This document shows, piece by piece, positions 9,526 to 19,500 of a stretch of 64,000 nucleotides of DNA (positions within the stretch are counted from its first letter, which is position 1; every line of letters starts with the position of its first letter). The DNA is from Chitinophagales bacterium. GTDB taxonomy: Bacteria; Bacteroidota; Bacteroidia; Chitinophagales; Saprospiraceae. The stretch lies in contig JAFLBO010000024.1 in assembly GCA_017303475.1 (NCBI GenBank), forward strand, positions 1 to 64,000. The letters run 5' to 3'. The position numbers were made by a program, and so were the translations under genes. The notes below the pieces were generated by a model. That model had not been told where the DNA came from and searched no databases. It worked only from the letters and a program-made list of their open reading frames with translations.

Positions 9526-12324
9526 CTAGTGTGTGATAGTCAGCCTTTTTACCATTGACTTTCCAGATTTATCTTTGACAGAAACCAGGTAAATGCCATT
9601 GGTAAGTTCCCCTGTGGGCATTGTCAGCGAAGTAAGTCCTTCCAAATCGGATATCTTGCGCTGAAACAAAAGCCTGCCCCATAAGTCGGTTAGGGTCAAA
9701 ATGCCATCTTCAATTTTAGCAGGAAAGCTTACTGTTACACTGCCATTAGCGGGATTTGGCATTAACACCAAATCTTCGTTATGTCCTGATTGCAGGTCAA
9801 TATTACGATCGCCTCCAACAAGCGGGGGAGCAAAACTCCCGCAATCTGCATAAACCATTTCCCCAGTTTGTAAATAGTACCATGCCCTGGCCAGATAGAC
9901 GATACTGCCCGCTTCACCAGGGCAATACAGGCCGATCTGTCTTACGGCCTCCAACTCGGTTACAGAAAGCGGCCGTGGCGCGGCAAATTGGGTTTCCAGG
10001 TACAAACCGTTGAGGTACCGTTCCGTTGTACAGGGCAGAATGGGAGCACTTATATTGTTATTGGTATTGCTTACGGCAGCGGCGCCTGTTGCCATGCTGC
10101 CCAAAGCAGATGACAGGAAAGACTGTAGCAATTCATCCAATGCACCGGCCTGAGCGCTGAGCGCCGTAAAGGATGCCAAAGCATTCGGGTCGCTGTCAAT
10201 ACTCCCCAACAATGCCAGCATATTGGCTTCGGTTGCATCCAATTGAGCTAATGTGTTCTGGATACTGCCAAGTAATGTTGGAGAAATGGCGGCCTCAAGT
10301 CCATTGATACTGTTTCGCACCCCATACATGGCTTTCACCGGCTGTCCCTGTTGTGACTGTAGGAAACTGTTTATAATAGCATCTCCTGTCGCCAAGGCAG
10401 GGTTCTCCGTAAATTTACGGATCAGCCCCATTTCAGATGTCCACTTGTATCCCGGGCTAAGGTTCAATGTACCGCCACCAGCCAGATTCAGGTCCGCTTC
10501 GTTTTTGGAAGGTGTGCCGCTCCCGCCTGTTGTTCCTCCGCAGGTGTAGTCGTTTTCCTGCGTTTCCAGCGTAGTGAACCATGTACCACAATTTTCAACA
10601 TCGCTTACTCCTACGGGGTTGTTGTTGTTGTTTACGTTGGCCCCCGGCGAGACATGGTATCTAGAATTACAATAGGTATATGCACCCATTCCTTGTTCAT
10701 AAGTCGCGCCTTGATTCAAATCGCCAATCCAATCATTACCTCTTAAGTACTGCGGCCCTGTGAGCGCTTCATTGTAAATCATCCCAAAGGCAAAGACTTC
10801 TCCCAATGAAACTCGGTTGATGTCATTGTAAGATATATTACAATCAGTTGCATTATCAAATGCAAGCCCAATAGCGCTAACCGCATCAGTGATAGTATTT
10901 TGACTAATCTCAATACTCGGAGTTGACTCACTAACAATCCCACCAACAACACCTACCGGGCCACCTTGCGGAAGGTTGGTAACGATATTACACGTCGCCA
11001 CATTGTTGAAACCTCCAACTATAGAAATACATCTATAGACATCAAATGACTCCATTGTTTTAGTAATCTCATTACTGGAAATTGTTGCATTTGCAACATT
11101 TTCTGTCGTTATACCATTCACCCCCGCAGTCAAATTTACTTTATTTGAGCCTATATTCAAATGCATCGCATTATTTGATGCCTGATTGTGCACGGCCACC
11201 ACATTGATTCCTGTCGGAACAATTAATGGATCAACGGCTGGAAGACCGTTGAACGCCAACGGCTGCTCTACATCAATATCATTGCCATTAATTTGGAAAT
11301 TACTGTAAGCGATGTTCGGATCCTTAATCTCAATACCCGTTGAGCGTTTTTTGATATTGGGTTGGTATTTGGTGCAGCCAATGTAACAATTACTCACCCA
11401 CCCTTTTGCAAGATTACCAGCACCGGTTTCTTCCATTTCCACGCCGTTTTGCACTTTGATAATCCGGCAAGCTGAAATATATGCTTCTGTTGCAGGTTTG
11501 GAAGTAAGGGTATACACCCCCCGTTCGCAGTTATTTATGGTGGCAAGAGGGTCATCCTTACCAAGCCCTACAAAGTTCAGGCGTTTCCCCCCAATGTTAT
11601 CAATGAAGGTAACAGATGTTCCTTGGTGGGCTGCGGGCGTGGCAGTCAGATAAGTGATATCCACAAACCGGCATCCTGTAATTCGGGTTGTGCCGTTAAT
11701 AGCAACAATACCTGCCTGCATATTTTGGAATAGATTACCGGTGCTTTGGCCTGCCAACAACAAACTTCCTCCAGATGATCCATCAAAGTAAATACCACAA
11801 TATGTTCTTTGAGCGTATGGAACGCCATTAATTTGAGCGAGCGGACTGCATGAACTTGCAGGATAAGTTGGGATATTTCCCGATCCAGTCATGGTGTTAT
11901 TTAAAAACAGGGACACTGCAAAAGGTCCTTGAGTAGCATATATGCCTATGAAGTTTCTTTGAAAAGTAGTGCTCCTAAGGCTGAGTTTAGGTAGAGGGTT
12001 GTTGTTGCCGGGGTTGACAGGACTTATGGCAAAATATGCATTTCTAATACTGGCGCCATTGGTGGTCAGCGACCCTCCAGAGAAAACTTCTATACCGTTC
12101 CAAAGTTTCTGGCAATTCGCGTCGTTTGAATTATAAATTGCATCCAGCATTGTATTACCAACCAATGTCAATGCACCACCAGATGTCACGGATATCTTAC
12201 CTCCCGGTATAACAAATATACTGCATCCATCAAACTTGTAAGGAATATCTACTTCCAGATCGCCATAAATAAGCAGCGTCTTACCTATTAACTCCGTGGA
12301 AGGCAATTTATTGGCAGCAATCAA
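9526..12324 (-). pseudogene. Beta-helix surface protein with T9SS tail: C-terminal part of a frameshifted gene
   Basis: This frame encodes 932 residues from a TTG at 12324, but the frame is open further upstream to a TGA near 12346. The body is rich in Asn, Gly and Thr with right-handed parallel beta-helix repeats (several copies of a pattern like NNCERGVYT and ISSNEITKT). It ends in a type A T9SS tail (LMPNPANGSV, GIYLVSVKDKSG). It has no signal peptide. The 138-residue frame just upstream has one but no sorting tail. Adding one A in the AAA near 12339 joins them smoothly (GCEV-KR-TVSALIAANKLP). The two therefore look like one protein of about 1,075 residues, broken by a one-base deletion, a sequencing error or a programmed shift. 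Confidence 0.8.
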
Positions 12325-12329
12325 AGCGC

Positions 12330-12746
12330 TTACAGTTCTTTGACTTCACAGCCGGTGCCAATTATTATATATGGCAAAATCTCTTTCAAAGGTATTTCGC
12401 ACCAATTTGCGCCATCTTGGCTGTGTCTTGCAACCGGAAGAGGAGAGGCAAAGGGATTGATATCACCGCTGTAATCGTGAAAAACCTGAAAGAGTCCTGG
12501 GCCGCCACTAATTATTGGGGTTCCATCACCGAAGTCCCAATGGTGTGTAAGCCAGGTATCGTTTCCGGTAAGGCCTGCTGATACTTTATCGCAATGGGGA
12601 GTATGTCCGGTAGGAAAAATTTCACAAGGTTGCGCAGTTGATGATTGTGGAACCAAAAAGATTCCAACTATCCAAAGAAATCCTTTGAAGATGATAGAGA
12701 GCAATTGCTCAAGTTTGTCAGTGCGATGAAATCTTAAGATTTTCAT
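12330..12746 (-). pseudogene. N-terminal part of the frameshifted beta-helix protein (signal peptide and PKD-like segment)
   Basis: The 138-residue frame begins with a long n-region, a hydrophobic core (FLWIVGIFLV) and a likely cut after SSTAQ. A PKD-like strand follows (HHWDFGDGTPI). It ends at TAA 12330-12332, and the downstream frame opens within a few bases. On its own it would be a secreted fragment without a sorting tail. Together with the downstream frame it gives the normal order for these proteins: signal peptide, PKD-like segment, beta-helix, sorting tail. Confidence 0.75.
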
Positions 12747-12835
12747 ACTTTTGTAAAGTTTTAGTGACCCTTACTCTGATTGTTTTACCCGGCCATTTCA
12801 GGATGAAAACCGGGGGCTTTCGGGGGATGGTTCCG

Positions 12836-12868
12836 GAGGTGTCCCGCTGCAACGGGATGCCTCTTTTT
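12836..12868 (+). terminator. Terminator-like hairpin without an obvious gene
   Basis: GAGGTGTCCCG (12836-12846) pairs with CGGGATGCCTC (12853-12863) over 11 bp including two G-U pairs, and TTTTT follows. It points along the plus strand, yet no plus-strand gene lies upstream in 12747-12835. A TACTTTTG box at 12746-12753 could start a very short transcript ending here. Confidence 0.45.
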
Positions 12869-13339
12869 AAAACACAAGGAAAAATGCGCAGATGGGTTGC
12901 ACTCAGGTTGTAATCCGAAGCAACGTAATATATACAGGCATCCGTTACTAAGATGCTTCTGTGATGAAAGGCTTTAACTGGCCTAAAATGAACAATAACA
13001 GCGGGAATGGTTGGTTGGAATTGCCTCTAACTTAATATGGAATAGCAGCGATAATTGAAAATGAATCATTTTAGAAGGTTTTTGATGGATGGGAAATAAA
13101 ATCTGAAAACGAAATTAAGTCAATAATTTCCAACTGGTTGCGTTTTCATTTGGCTATTTTTGGTCAAATACTGTATTCAAGCGATCATTTGGTTGTTGCC
13201 GCCTTACCCCCCCCCTGCACAGAATAATATTTTGAATTGAAACCCTGCCTATGGTTGAGATGGTTCTGATTTGATCTAAGACTTATATATGCTCTCATTT
13301 TTCCGGGTGGTTGTTGTAGCCCCACCTGTGGGAGTTCTG
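12869..13339. other. Intergenic stretch with no recognisable gene
   Basis: This AT-rich region upstream of rfbA has no credible reading frame. It contains a run of nine C at 13207-13215 and the small palindrome CCCAC-CT-GTGGG at 13321-13332, close to the rfbA -7 box. I see no RNA gene in it. Confidence 0.6.
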
Positions 13340-13347
13340 TACCTTTG
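13340..13347 (+). promoter_or_regulatory. Likely -7 box of rfbA
   Basis: TACCTTTG matches TAnnTTTG and ends 30 bases before the rfbA start codon. The nearest TTG (13314-13316) is 23 bases upstream, somewhat too far, so the -33 box is weak. Confidence 0.5.
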
Positions 13348-13377
13348 CGGGCTCTGTAACCAATTATACCATTTTAC

Positions 13378-14244
13378 ATGAAAGGCATTATCCTGGCCGG
13401 CGGACTTGGGACCCGACTCTATCCGCTTACCCTGGCAGTGAGCAAACAGCTCATGCCGGTTTACGACAAGCCCATGATTTACTACCCGCTCAGCACCCTG
13501 ATGCTGGCTGGCATCAAGGAAGTGTTGATCATTTCCACCCCACAGGACTTGCCGAAATTCCGCCAACTTTTTGGTGATGGCTCTGATTTAGGCATGCAAT
13601 TCTCCTATGTGGAGCAGCATGTACCCAATGGCCTGGCCCAGGCATTTGTGCTGGGCGCCGATTTTATTGGCAAAGACCCGGCTTCTTTAATCCTGGGCGA
13701 TAATATTTTTTACGGCGCCGGCCTGGGCGATATGGTGCGCTCCTGCTCCAATCCGGATGGAGGAATCATCTTTGCCTATCAGGTAGCAGATCCGGAACGA
13801 TACGGGGTGGTGGAATTTGATGGCCAGTTTAAAGCCCTAAGTATCGAAGAAAAGCCGGCTCAGCCAAAGAGCCATTTCGCGGTGCCTGGTTTGTATTTTT
13901 ACGACAATCAGGTAGTAGATATTGCCAAAAACCTGCAACCCAGTCCGCGCGGCGAATATGAAATCACCGATGTGAACCGCCATTACCTGTCAAAAGGGCA
14001 GTTGGAAGTACGCGTAATGGGTCGGGGATATGCCTGGCTAGATACCGGCACACATGAATCGCTGATGCAAGCCGGCCAATTTGTTCAAGCCATCGAAGAC
14101 CGGCAAGGACTCAAAATAGGCTGCATAGAAGAAGCTGCCTGGGAAATGGGATTCATCAATGATGAATCATTGGAACGCCTTGCCCATAAATACCTGAAAA
14201 GCGGGTATGGAGAGTATTTGTTGAGGTTATTGAAAAGTGCGTGA
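13378..14244 (+). CDS. rfbA: Glucose-1-phosphate thymidylyltransferase (RfbA/RmlA)
   Basis: RfbA makes dTDP-glucose from glucose 1-phosphate and dTTP, the first step of dTDP-L-rhamnose synthesis. The nucleotide-binding loop GGLGTRLYPLT is at residues 8-18. KQLMPVYDKPMIYYPLS, LGDNIFYG and the late segment GYAWLDTGTHESL are typical of the family, and 288 residues is the usual length. The start ATG lies 31 bases from a -7 box. rfbC, the third step, is in this window at 40300; rfbB and rfbD are not here. The gene converges on ddl, with a large inverted repeat between them. Confidence 0.96.
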   Translation: MKGIILAGGLGTRLYPLTLAVSKQLMPVYDKPMIYYPLSTLMLAGIKEVLIISTPQDLPKFRQLFGDGSDLGMQFSYVEQHVPNGLAQAFVLGADFIGKDPASLILGDNIFYGAGLGDMVRSCSNPDGGIIFAYQVADPERYGVVEFDGQFKALSIEEKPAQPKSHFAVPGLYFYDNQVVDIAKNLQPSPRGEYEITDVNRHYLSKGQLEVRVMGRGYAWLDTGTHESLMQAGQFVQAIEDRQGLKIGCIEEAAWEMGFINDESLERLAHKYLKSGYGEYLLRLLKSA

Positions 14245-14247
14245 GAA

Positions 14248-14440
14248 AGTACATGATTGAAGATTACATGAGTGAAGAGTACATGATTGAAGAGGGGGGC
14301 GTTGGGTTTGCAATTTCGGCAGGGCCAAAGGCCCGGATGCCATTAGGGACTGTCAATAAGGCCAAAGGCCGTTCCATAATCAAACCCAGCGCCCCTCCCT
14401 CTTCAATCATGTACTCATGTAATCTTCAATCATGTACTCT
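14248..14440. repeat. Intergenic palindromic element A (short-word tandem arms)
   Basis: The left arm (14248-14310) and right arm (14377-14440) are imperfect inverted copies of about 60 bases. The words TACATGATTGAAGA and TACATGAGTGAAGAG are repeated in tandem, followed by a stretch like GGGGCGYTGGGTTTG. The left arm has about nine extra bases. The spacer holds two mini-hairpins, GGGCC-AAA-GGCCC and GGCC-AAA-GGCC. The right arm contains the last three codons and the stop of ddl (14426-14437). The left arm starts three bases past the rfbA stop. Confidence 0.85.
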
Positions 14441-15400
14441 CCTGGCTTCTTCAATCAGCAGCGCAAAAAATTCTCCGAGCGCCCAGCCATGAGCAACAGC
14501 TTGTTGGGGCACAATACTGGCCGGTGAAATGCCCGGAATGGTATTGGCTTCCAGGAAATGGAAGGTTTCTCCCACCAAAATGTAATCAAACCGCACTACC
14601 CCGCTGCATCCCAGCGCCTGGTACAGGAATTTGGAATTAGCCTGACATTGCGCCGATAATTCTATTGAAATCTCTGCCGGAGTAACTTCCTTGGAGCGTC
14701 CTTCATACTTAGCGGCATAGGTGAAGAACTCATCGTCGGGAATAATTTCCGTAACCGGCAACACCATGATTTCGCCGTTGACACGCAATGCGCCGTTTGA
14801 AAATTCCCGGCCGGGTAAAAACGATTCCACCACCACTTCTTTATCAAAACGGAATGCTTCCTCAATAGCTCCCAACAAATCGCCGGCCGTTTTCACCTTG
14901 CTTACCCCAAAGCTGGAGCCATGTGTATTCGGCTTCACAAACAGAGGCAATCCCAGTGCCTCAATCCGGGCCTGATCAATCGTTTCTCCCCTGTGCAGCA
15001 ACACCGATTTGGCCATGGGAATACGGTTTCCGTATTGCGCCATCTGCATTTTGGTATTGTGCTTGTTCATGGTGAGCGCGCTTACAAAGCCATTGCAGCA
15101 GGTATACGGAATACCCAGCATTTCCAGGTATCCCTGCATTTTCCCGTCTTCCAATGGTGCGCCGTGCAGCGCGGCAAATGCACAGGCAAATTGGATTTTT
15201 TCTCCGTTGAGAGTCAGGGAAAAATCGTTTTTATCTATTTCCACACCGGAAACAATGTCTTTCCAGCTGCTTTTTTGTACATCAATCATGAAGCAGCGGT
15301 ATCGGTCTTTGGGCAAATGATCGAATACCACTTGTCCGCTTTTCAGGGAAATTACCCGCTCTTCAGAATCGCCGCCGGTGAGAATGGCTATATTGACCAT
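14426..15400 (-). CDS. ddl: D-alanine--D-alanine ligase
   Basis: Ddl joins two D-Ala with ATP for peptidoglycan precursors in the cytoplasm. The 324 residues show the ATP-grasp layout. The N-terminal domain has ILTGGDSEERVISLKSG and the loop HGAPLEDGKMQGYLEMLGIP. The central part has LPLFVKPNTHGSSFGVSKV. The C-terminal metal-binding part has VRFDYILVGETFHFLEANTIPG. Length and start (MVNIAILTGG) are normal. The last codons (V-H-D-stop) lie inside the arm of palindromic element A, so the C-terminus may have been altered by that element. Confidence 0.95.
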   Translation of the reverse strand: MVNIAILTGGDSEERVISLKSGQVVFDHLPKDRYRCFMIDVQKSSWKDIVSGVEIDKNDFSLTLNGEKIQFACAFAALHGAPLEDGKMQGYLEMLGIPYTCCNGFVSALTMNKHNTKMQMAQYGNRIPMAKSVLLHRGETIDQARIEALGLPLFVKPNTHGSSFGVSKVKTAGDLLGAIEEAFRFDKEVVVESFLPGREFSNGALRVNGEIMVLPVTEIIPDDEFFTYAAKYEGRSKEVTPAEISIELSAQCQANSKFLYQALGCSGVVRFDYILVGETFHFLEANTIPGISPASIVPQQAVAHGWALGEFFALLIEEARRVHD

Positions 15401-15424
15401 AAGGTTTGTAATGTTTAGCTGTGT

Positions 15425-15471
15425 AAAAAAGAAAGGCGAAGCGCCTACCTGTGAGCAGGGCGCTTCGCCTT
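15425..15471 (-). terminator. Intrinsic terminator of the DUF3276 gene
   Basis: A perfect 13-bp stem (15433-15445 with 15459-15471, core AGGCGAAGCGCC) is followed on the minus strand by TC and six T (15430-15425). It lies between the DUF3276 stop (15593) and the start of ddl. Confidence 0.8.
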
Positions 15472-15592
15472 GGTATAGCGTAGAAGCACGGAACCTGAAA
15501 AGATTCAGATTCCCTTATCCATTTCGGGAAGAAATGAATGAGTGCGAAGGCTTTTAATACCTGTTGTGAGGCATTAATGGGCTACATCGCGC

Positions 15593-16231
15593 TTACTTCC
15601 AGTCGTCGTCCAGTTCGTCCTCGTCGCGACCTTTGCTGCGTGGTTCTTCTTCACCCTCTTCGCCGCGATCGTCATCTTCGTCCATATCACGGTTTTGGGC
15701 TTCCCATTCAGCCTGACGGCGATCAAATTCTTCGTAATCGAACTCTGGCATGAGTTCAGTTTTTACGTGATTGACCACTTCATTCAGAGAAGCAACAAAG
15801 CGATTGAAATCTTCTTTGTACAGGAAGAGTTTGTGGCGTTTGTAGCCAAAGCCGTCTTCCCGGCGGGTGCTTTCCGTGATGGTGATGAAGAAATCTTCAC
15901 CACGGGTTTTCTTCACGTCAAAGAAATAGGTACGGCGTTTGCCGGCACGTACGCGCTTGGAAAATACGCTTTCTTCTTCAAAACGTTCTCCACGTTCTCC
16001 ACCACCAAATCCACCGCGGTCCCTAAAGCCGCCGCGTTCGCGGAAACCACCACGATCGCCATAACCGCCGCCGCCACGCTCGCGGAAACCACCACGATCG
16101 CCATAACCGCCGCCGCCACGCTCGCGGAAACCACCACGATCGCCATAACCTCCTCGGTCGCCATAGCCGCCACGGTCGCGGTCGCGGTCCCGATTATCAT
16201 TGTCTCTCCGTTGAAAATTCCCGTATTCCAC
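15593..16231 (-). CDS. DUF3276 (PUR-alpha-like) nucleic-acid-binding protein with RGG-repeat N-terminus
   Basis: A 212-residue protein in three parts. Residues 1-75 are a repeat tract of GGYGDRG, GGFRERG and GGGGYGDRG. Residues 80-165 form a DUF3276 domain (VFSKRVRAGKRRTYFFDVK, GYKRHKLFLYKEDFNRF), a PUR-alpha-like fold that binds single-stranded DNA or RNA. The C-terminus is a highly acidic tail (DMDEDDDRGEEGEEE). RGG tracts commonly bind RNA and promote condensates in eukaryotes; here that role is inference. The start is GTG at 16231, just after an in-frame TGA. The repeat tract is coded by near-identical DNA units (about 16030-16170), so its length may vary. Confidence 0.88.
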   Translation of the reverse strand: MEYGNFQRRDNDNRDRDRDRGGYGDRGGYGDRGGFRERGGGGYGDRGGFRERGGGGYGDRGGFRERGGFRDRGGFGGGERGERFEEESVFSKRVRAGKRRTYFFDVKKTRGEDFFITITESTRREDGFGYKRHKLFLYKEDFNRFVASLNEVVNHVKTELMPEFDYEEFDRRQAEWEAQNRDMDEDDDRGEEGEEEPRSKGRDEDELDDDWK

Positions 16232-16278
16232 CTGTCAAATTGTTTCGTGAAAAAATAATTTTGTGAATAATGTTTCAG

Positions 16279-16286
16279 CAAAGGTA
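16279..16286 (-). promoter_or_regulatory. -7 box of the DUF3276 gene
   Basis: On the minus strand TACCTTTG (16286-16279) matches TAnnTTTG, 48 bases before the GTG start. I find no well-placed TTG at -33. The remaining part of 16232-16568 shows only the secA -7 box and short CCACATTCACC repeats near 16530-16560. Confidence 0.5.
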
Positions 16287-16507
16287 GATTTTACCCGCAA
16301 ACAAGTGCATCGTTTTTAAAAAAATTGTACGCAAGCTATATTCTACTTAATGCGCCTGTTTTTCAGGCAAAAATTTCACTTATCTGCCAAAACAAGAAAT
16401 CTTTTGACCCAAAACGCGTTATCCCCTGCCATTCTGTCAAAATTAGACGTTTTTATCTGCATGGAATGAAATGTGCAGGCTTCTCCTGCCGTGACCATAC
16501 AAACGGT

Positions 16508-16515
16508 TATCTTTG
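16508..16515 (+). promoter_or_regulatory. -7 box of secA
   Basis: TATCTTTG matches TAnnTTTG and lies 53 bases before the secA ATG. A TTG is not visible at the expected -33 position. Confidence 0.5.
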
Positions 16516-16568
16516 CGCTCCAATTAACCACATTCACCATTTTGACCACATTCACCACATTAACATAA

Positions 16569-19500
16569 ATGTTCGGATTTCTTAAAAAGATCATTGGAAC
16601 CAAACAAGACCGTGATCTAAAACAATACCAGGCTCTGGTCATCGAAGTCAATAAATACTTTGAACAATACCAGTCAATTTCCAACGACGAACTGCGCTCC
16701 AAAACCCTGGAGTTCCGCCAACGTATTCACGAATACCTGAGCGATATTGATGCAGAAATCGCCTCAGTCAATCAACAAGCCATTGACTCCGAGGACTTTA
16801 ATGAAAAAGAAACCCTCTTCAAAGAGGTGGACGACCTGCGTAAAAACCGGGACAAAGCTCTGGAAGATGTGCTCCAAAGCATACTGCCGGAAGCCTTTGC
16901 CGTAGTGAAGGAAACCAGCCGGCGCTTCTCTCAAAACGAATCCATCACCGTTACTGCAACCGATCACGACCGGCAGCTGGCAGCTAAATCGAACAAAACA
17001 TATGTTACGATTGAAGGCGATAAAGCCACCTGGAAAAATCGTTGGACCGCCGCCGGTGGCGAAATCGTTTGGAACATGGTTCACTACGATGTGCAGCTGA
17101 TGGGTGGTATGGTGCTGCACGATGGTAAGATCTCCGAAATGGCCACTGGTGAGGGTAAAACCCTGGTGGGTACCCTGCCAGCCTACCTCAATGGCGTGGC
17201 CGGCGAAGGTGTTCATATTGTAACGGTGAACGATTACCTCGCCCGACGCGACTCTGAGTGGGTAGGCCCAATTTATGAGTTCCTGATGCTCACCGTGGAT
17301 TGCATTGATAAATATCGTCCACATTCGCCAGAGCGTATTCAGGCTTACCGCTCTGATATTACCTTCGGCACAAACGCTGAATTCGGTTTTGATTACCTGC
17401 GCGATAACATGGTAACGACCACCGAAGAACTGGTGCAACGCAAACACCACTACGCCATTGTGGACGAGGTTGACTCAGTATTGATTGACGATGCCCGTAC
17501 GCCATTGATCATCTCTGGTCCGGTAACCCGTGGCGCCGAAGATCAGGAATATGTAGAGCTGAACCCAACCGTAAAACGCCTGCTGGAAGAGCAAACCAAA
17601 CTCTCTTCCCAATTACTCACCGAAGCCAAAAAACTCATTGCCGAAGGCAATACAGGCTCTGAAGAAGGCGGTGGCGGCCTGGCGCTCCTGCGCGCGCACC
17701 GCGCACTGCCCAAGGCACGCCCGCTCATCAAGTTTTTGAGTGAAGAAGGCATGAAAGTGCTCCTGCAAAAAACCGAAAACGTTTACCTGCAGGAAAACGC
17801 CCGCAGAATGCCCGAGGTAGACCGCGCCCTGCTGTTCCACATTGATGAGAAAAACCGTTCGGTTGAACTAACCGAAAAAGGGGTGGAATACCTCTCCAAA
17901 TTCAACAACGACCCGGAATTCTTCGTAATGCCGGACATCTCTGTAAGTCTGGTGGAAATTGACCGGAATACAGAGCTTACCCACGAACAAAAAGTTGAAG
18001 CCAAAGAACGCCTTTCACAGGACTACGGTGTAAAAAGCCGTCGCGTTCACGCTATTCAGCAATTGCTCAAAGCTTACGCATTGTTTGAAAAAGACAATGA
18101 GTACATCGTGCTGGACGGTGAGGTGAAAATCGTGGATGAACAAACCGGTCGTGTTATGGAAGGCCGTCGCTACTCCGATGGTTTACACCAGGCACTTGAA
18201 GCCAAGGAAAACGTAAAAGTGGGTGAAATAACCCAAACCTACGCCACCGTCACCCTCCAGAACTACTTCCGTATGTACCACAAGCTGGCCGGTATGACCG
18301 GTACAGCCGAAACGGAAGCCAAGGAGCTCTGGGACATCTACAAACTCGATGTAGTGGTGGTGCCAACCAACCGATCCATCTCACGAAAAGACCACGAGGA
18401 TCTGGTGTACAAAACTGCCCGTGAAAAATACAATGCCGTTATTGACGACATCGTGAAGCTCCGCGAGGCTGGCCGTCCTTGCCTGGTGGGTACCACTTCG
18501 GTTGAGATTTCGGAGTTGCTATCCCGTATGCTGAAAATGCGCGGAATTGACCACAATGTATTGAATGCCAAGCAGCACCAGCGCGAGGCTGAAATTGTGG
18601 CAGAAGCCGGTCTGGCCGGAAAAGTGACCATTGCCACCAACATGGCAGGTCGTGGTACCGACATCAAGCTGGGCCCTGGTGTGAAAGAAGCCGGCGGTTT
18701 GGCCATCATTGGTACCGAACGCCACGAAAGCCGCCGCGTAGACCGTCAGTTGCGCGGACGTGCCGGTCGTCAGGGTGACCCGGGTTCTTCCCAGTTTTAT
18801 GTTTCGCTGGAAGACAACCTCATGCGTTTGTTCCAGAGCGACCGTATTGCCGGTTTGATGGATAAAATGGGCCATAAGGATGGTGATGTAATTCAACACT
18901 CCATGGTGACCAATTCTATTGAACGGGCGCAGAAAAAAGTGGAGGAAAACAACTTTGGTATCCGTAAACGTCTGTTGGAATACGACGACGTTATGAATAT
19001 TCAGCGGGAAGCCATTTATAAGAAGCGTCGCAATGCACTCTTTGGCGACCGCCTTGCAGTAGATATCAACAACGCGTTCCAGTCTATCACCAGCGAACTC
19101 GTTCAGGTACACCGTCAGGATGGCGATTTCGAAACCTTCCGTCTGGACAGCATCCGTTTGATCGGGGTAGATCCGGAAATGGACGCCGCCTGGTTCAAAT
19201 CAGCGCCGCTGAACACAGTGCTGGCCACTTTCCAGGATCAGGTAATGGGCTTGTACGACCACAAATCCAAGCAGGTTGGCGAGCGCATTTTACCTGAGAT
19301 CAAGCGGGTATATGCCGAGCATGGCCAACGTTACAAACGTATTGTAGTGCCATTTACCGATGGTTCTGCAGGATACAATGTAAGCGCCGACATGGAAAAC
19401 GCTATCCGCACGGAAGGCAAATCCGTGATGCGCGACATTGAAAAAGTGGCAACGCTTGCCCTGATTGACGATGCCTGGAAAGAGCACCTCCGCAATGTAG

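Noticed and set aside
14241..14492. 83-residue plus-strand frame over element A
   Set aside because: It reads through the palindrome arms and antisense to ddl; the peptide is a product of the repeats.
15695..16281. Long plus- and minus-strand frames over the RGG-coding repeat
   Set aside because: They translate the tandem DNA units in wrong frames, giving low-complexity Ala/Thr/Val peptides.
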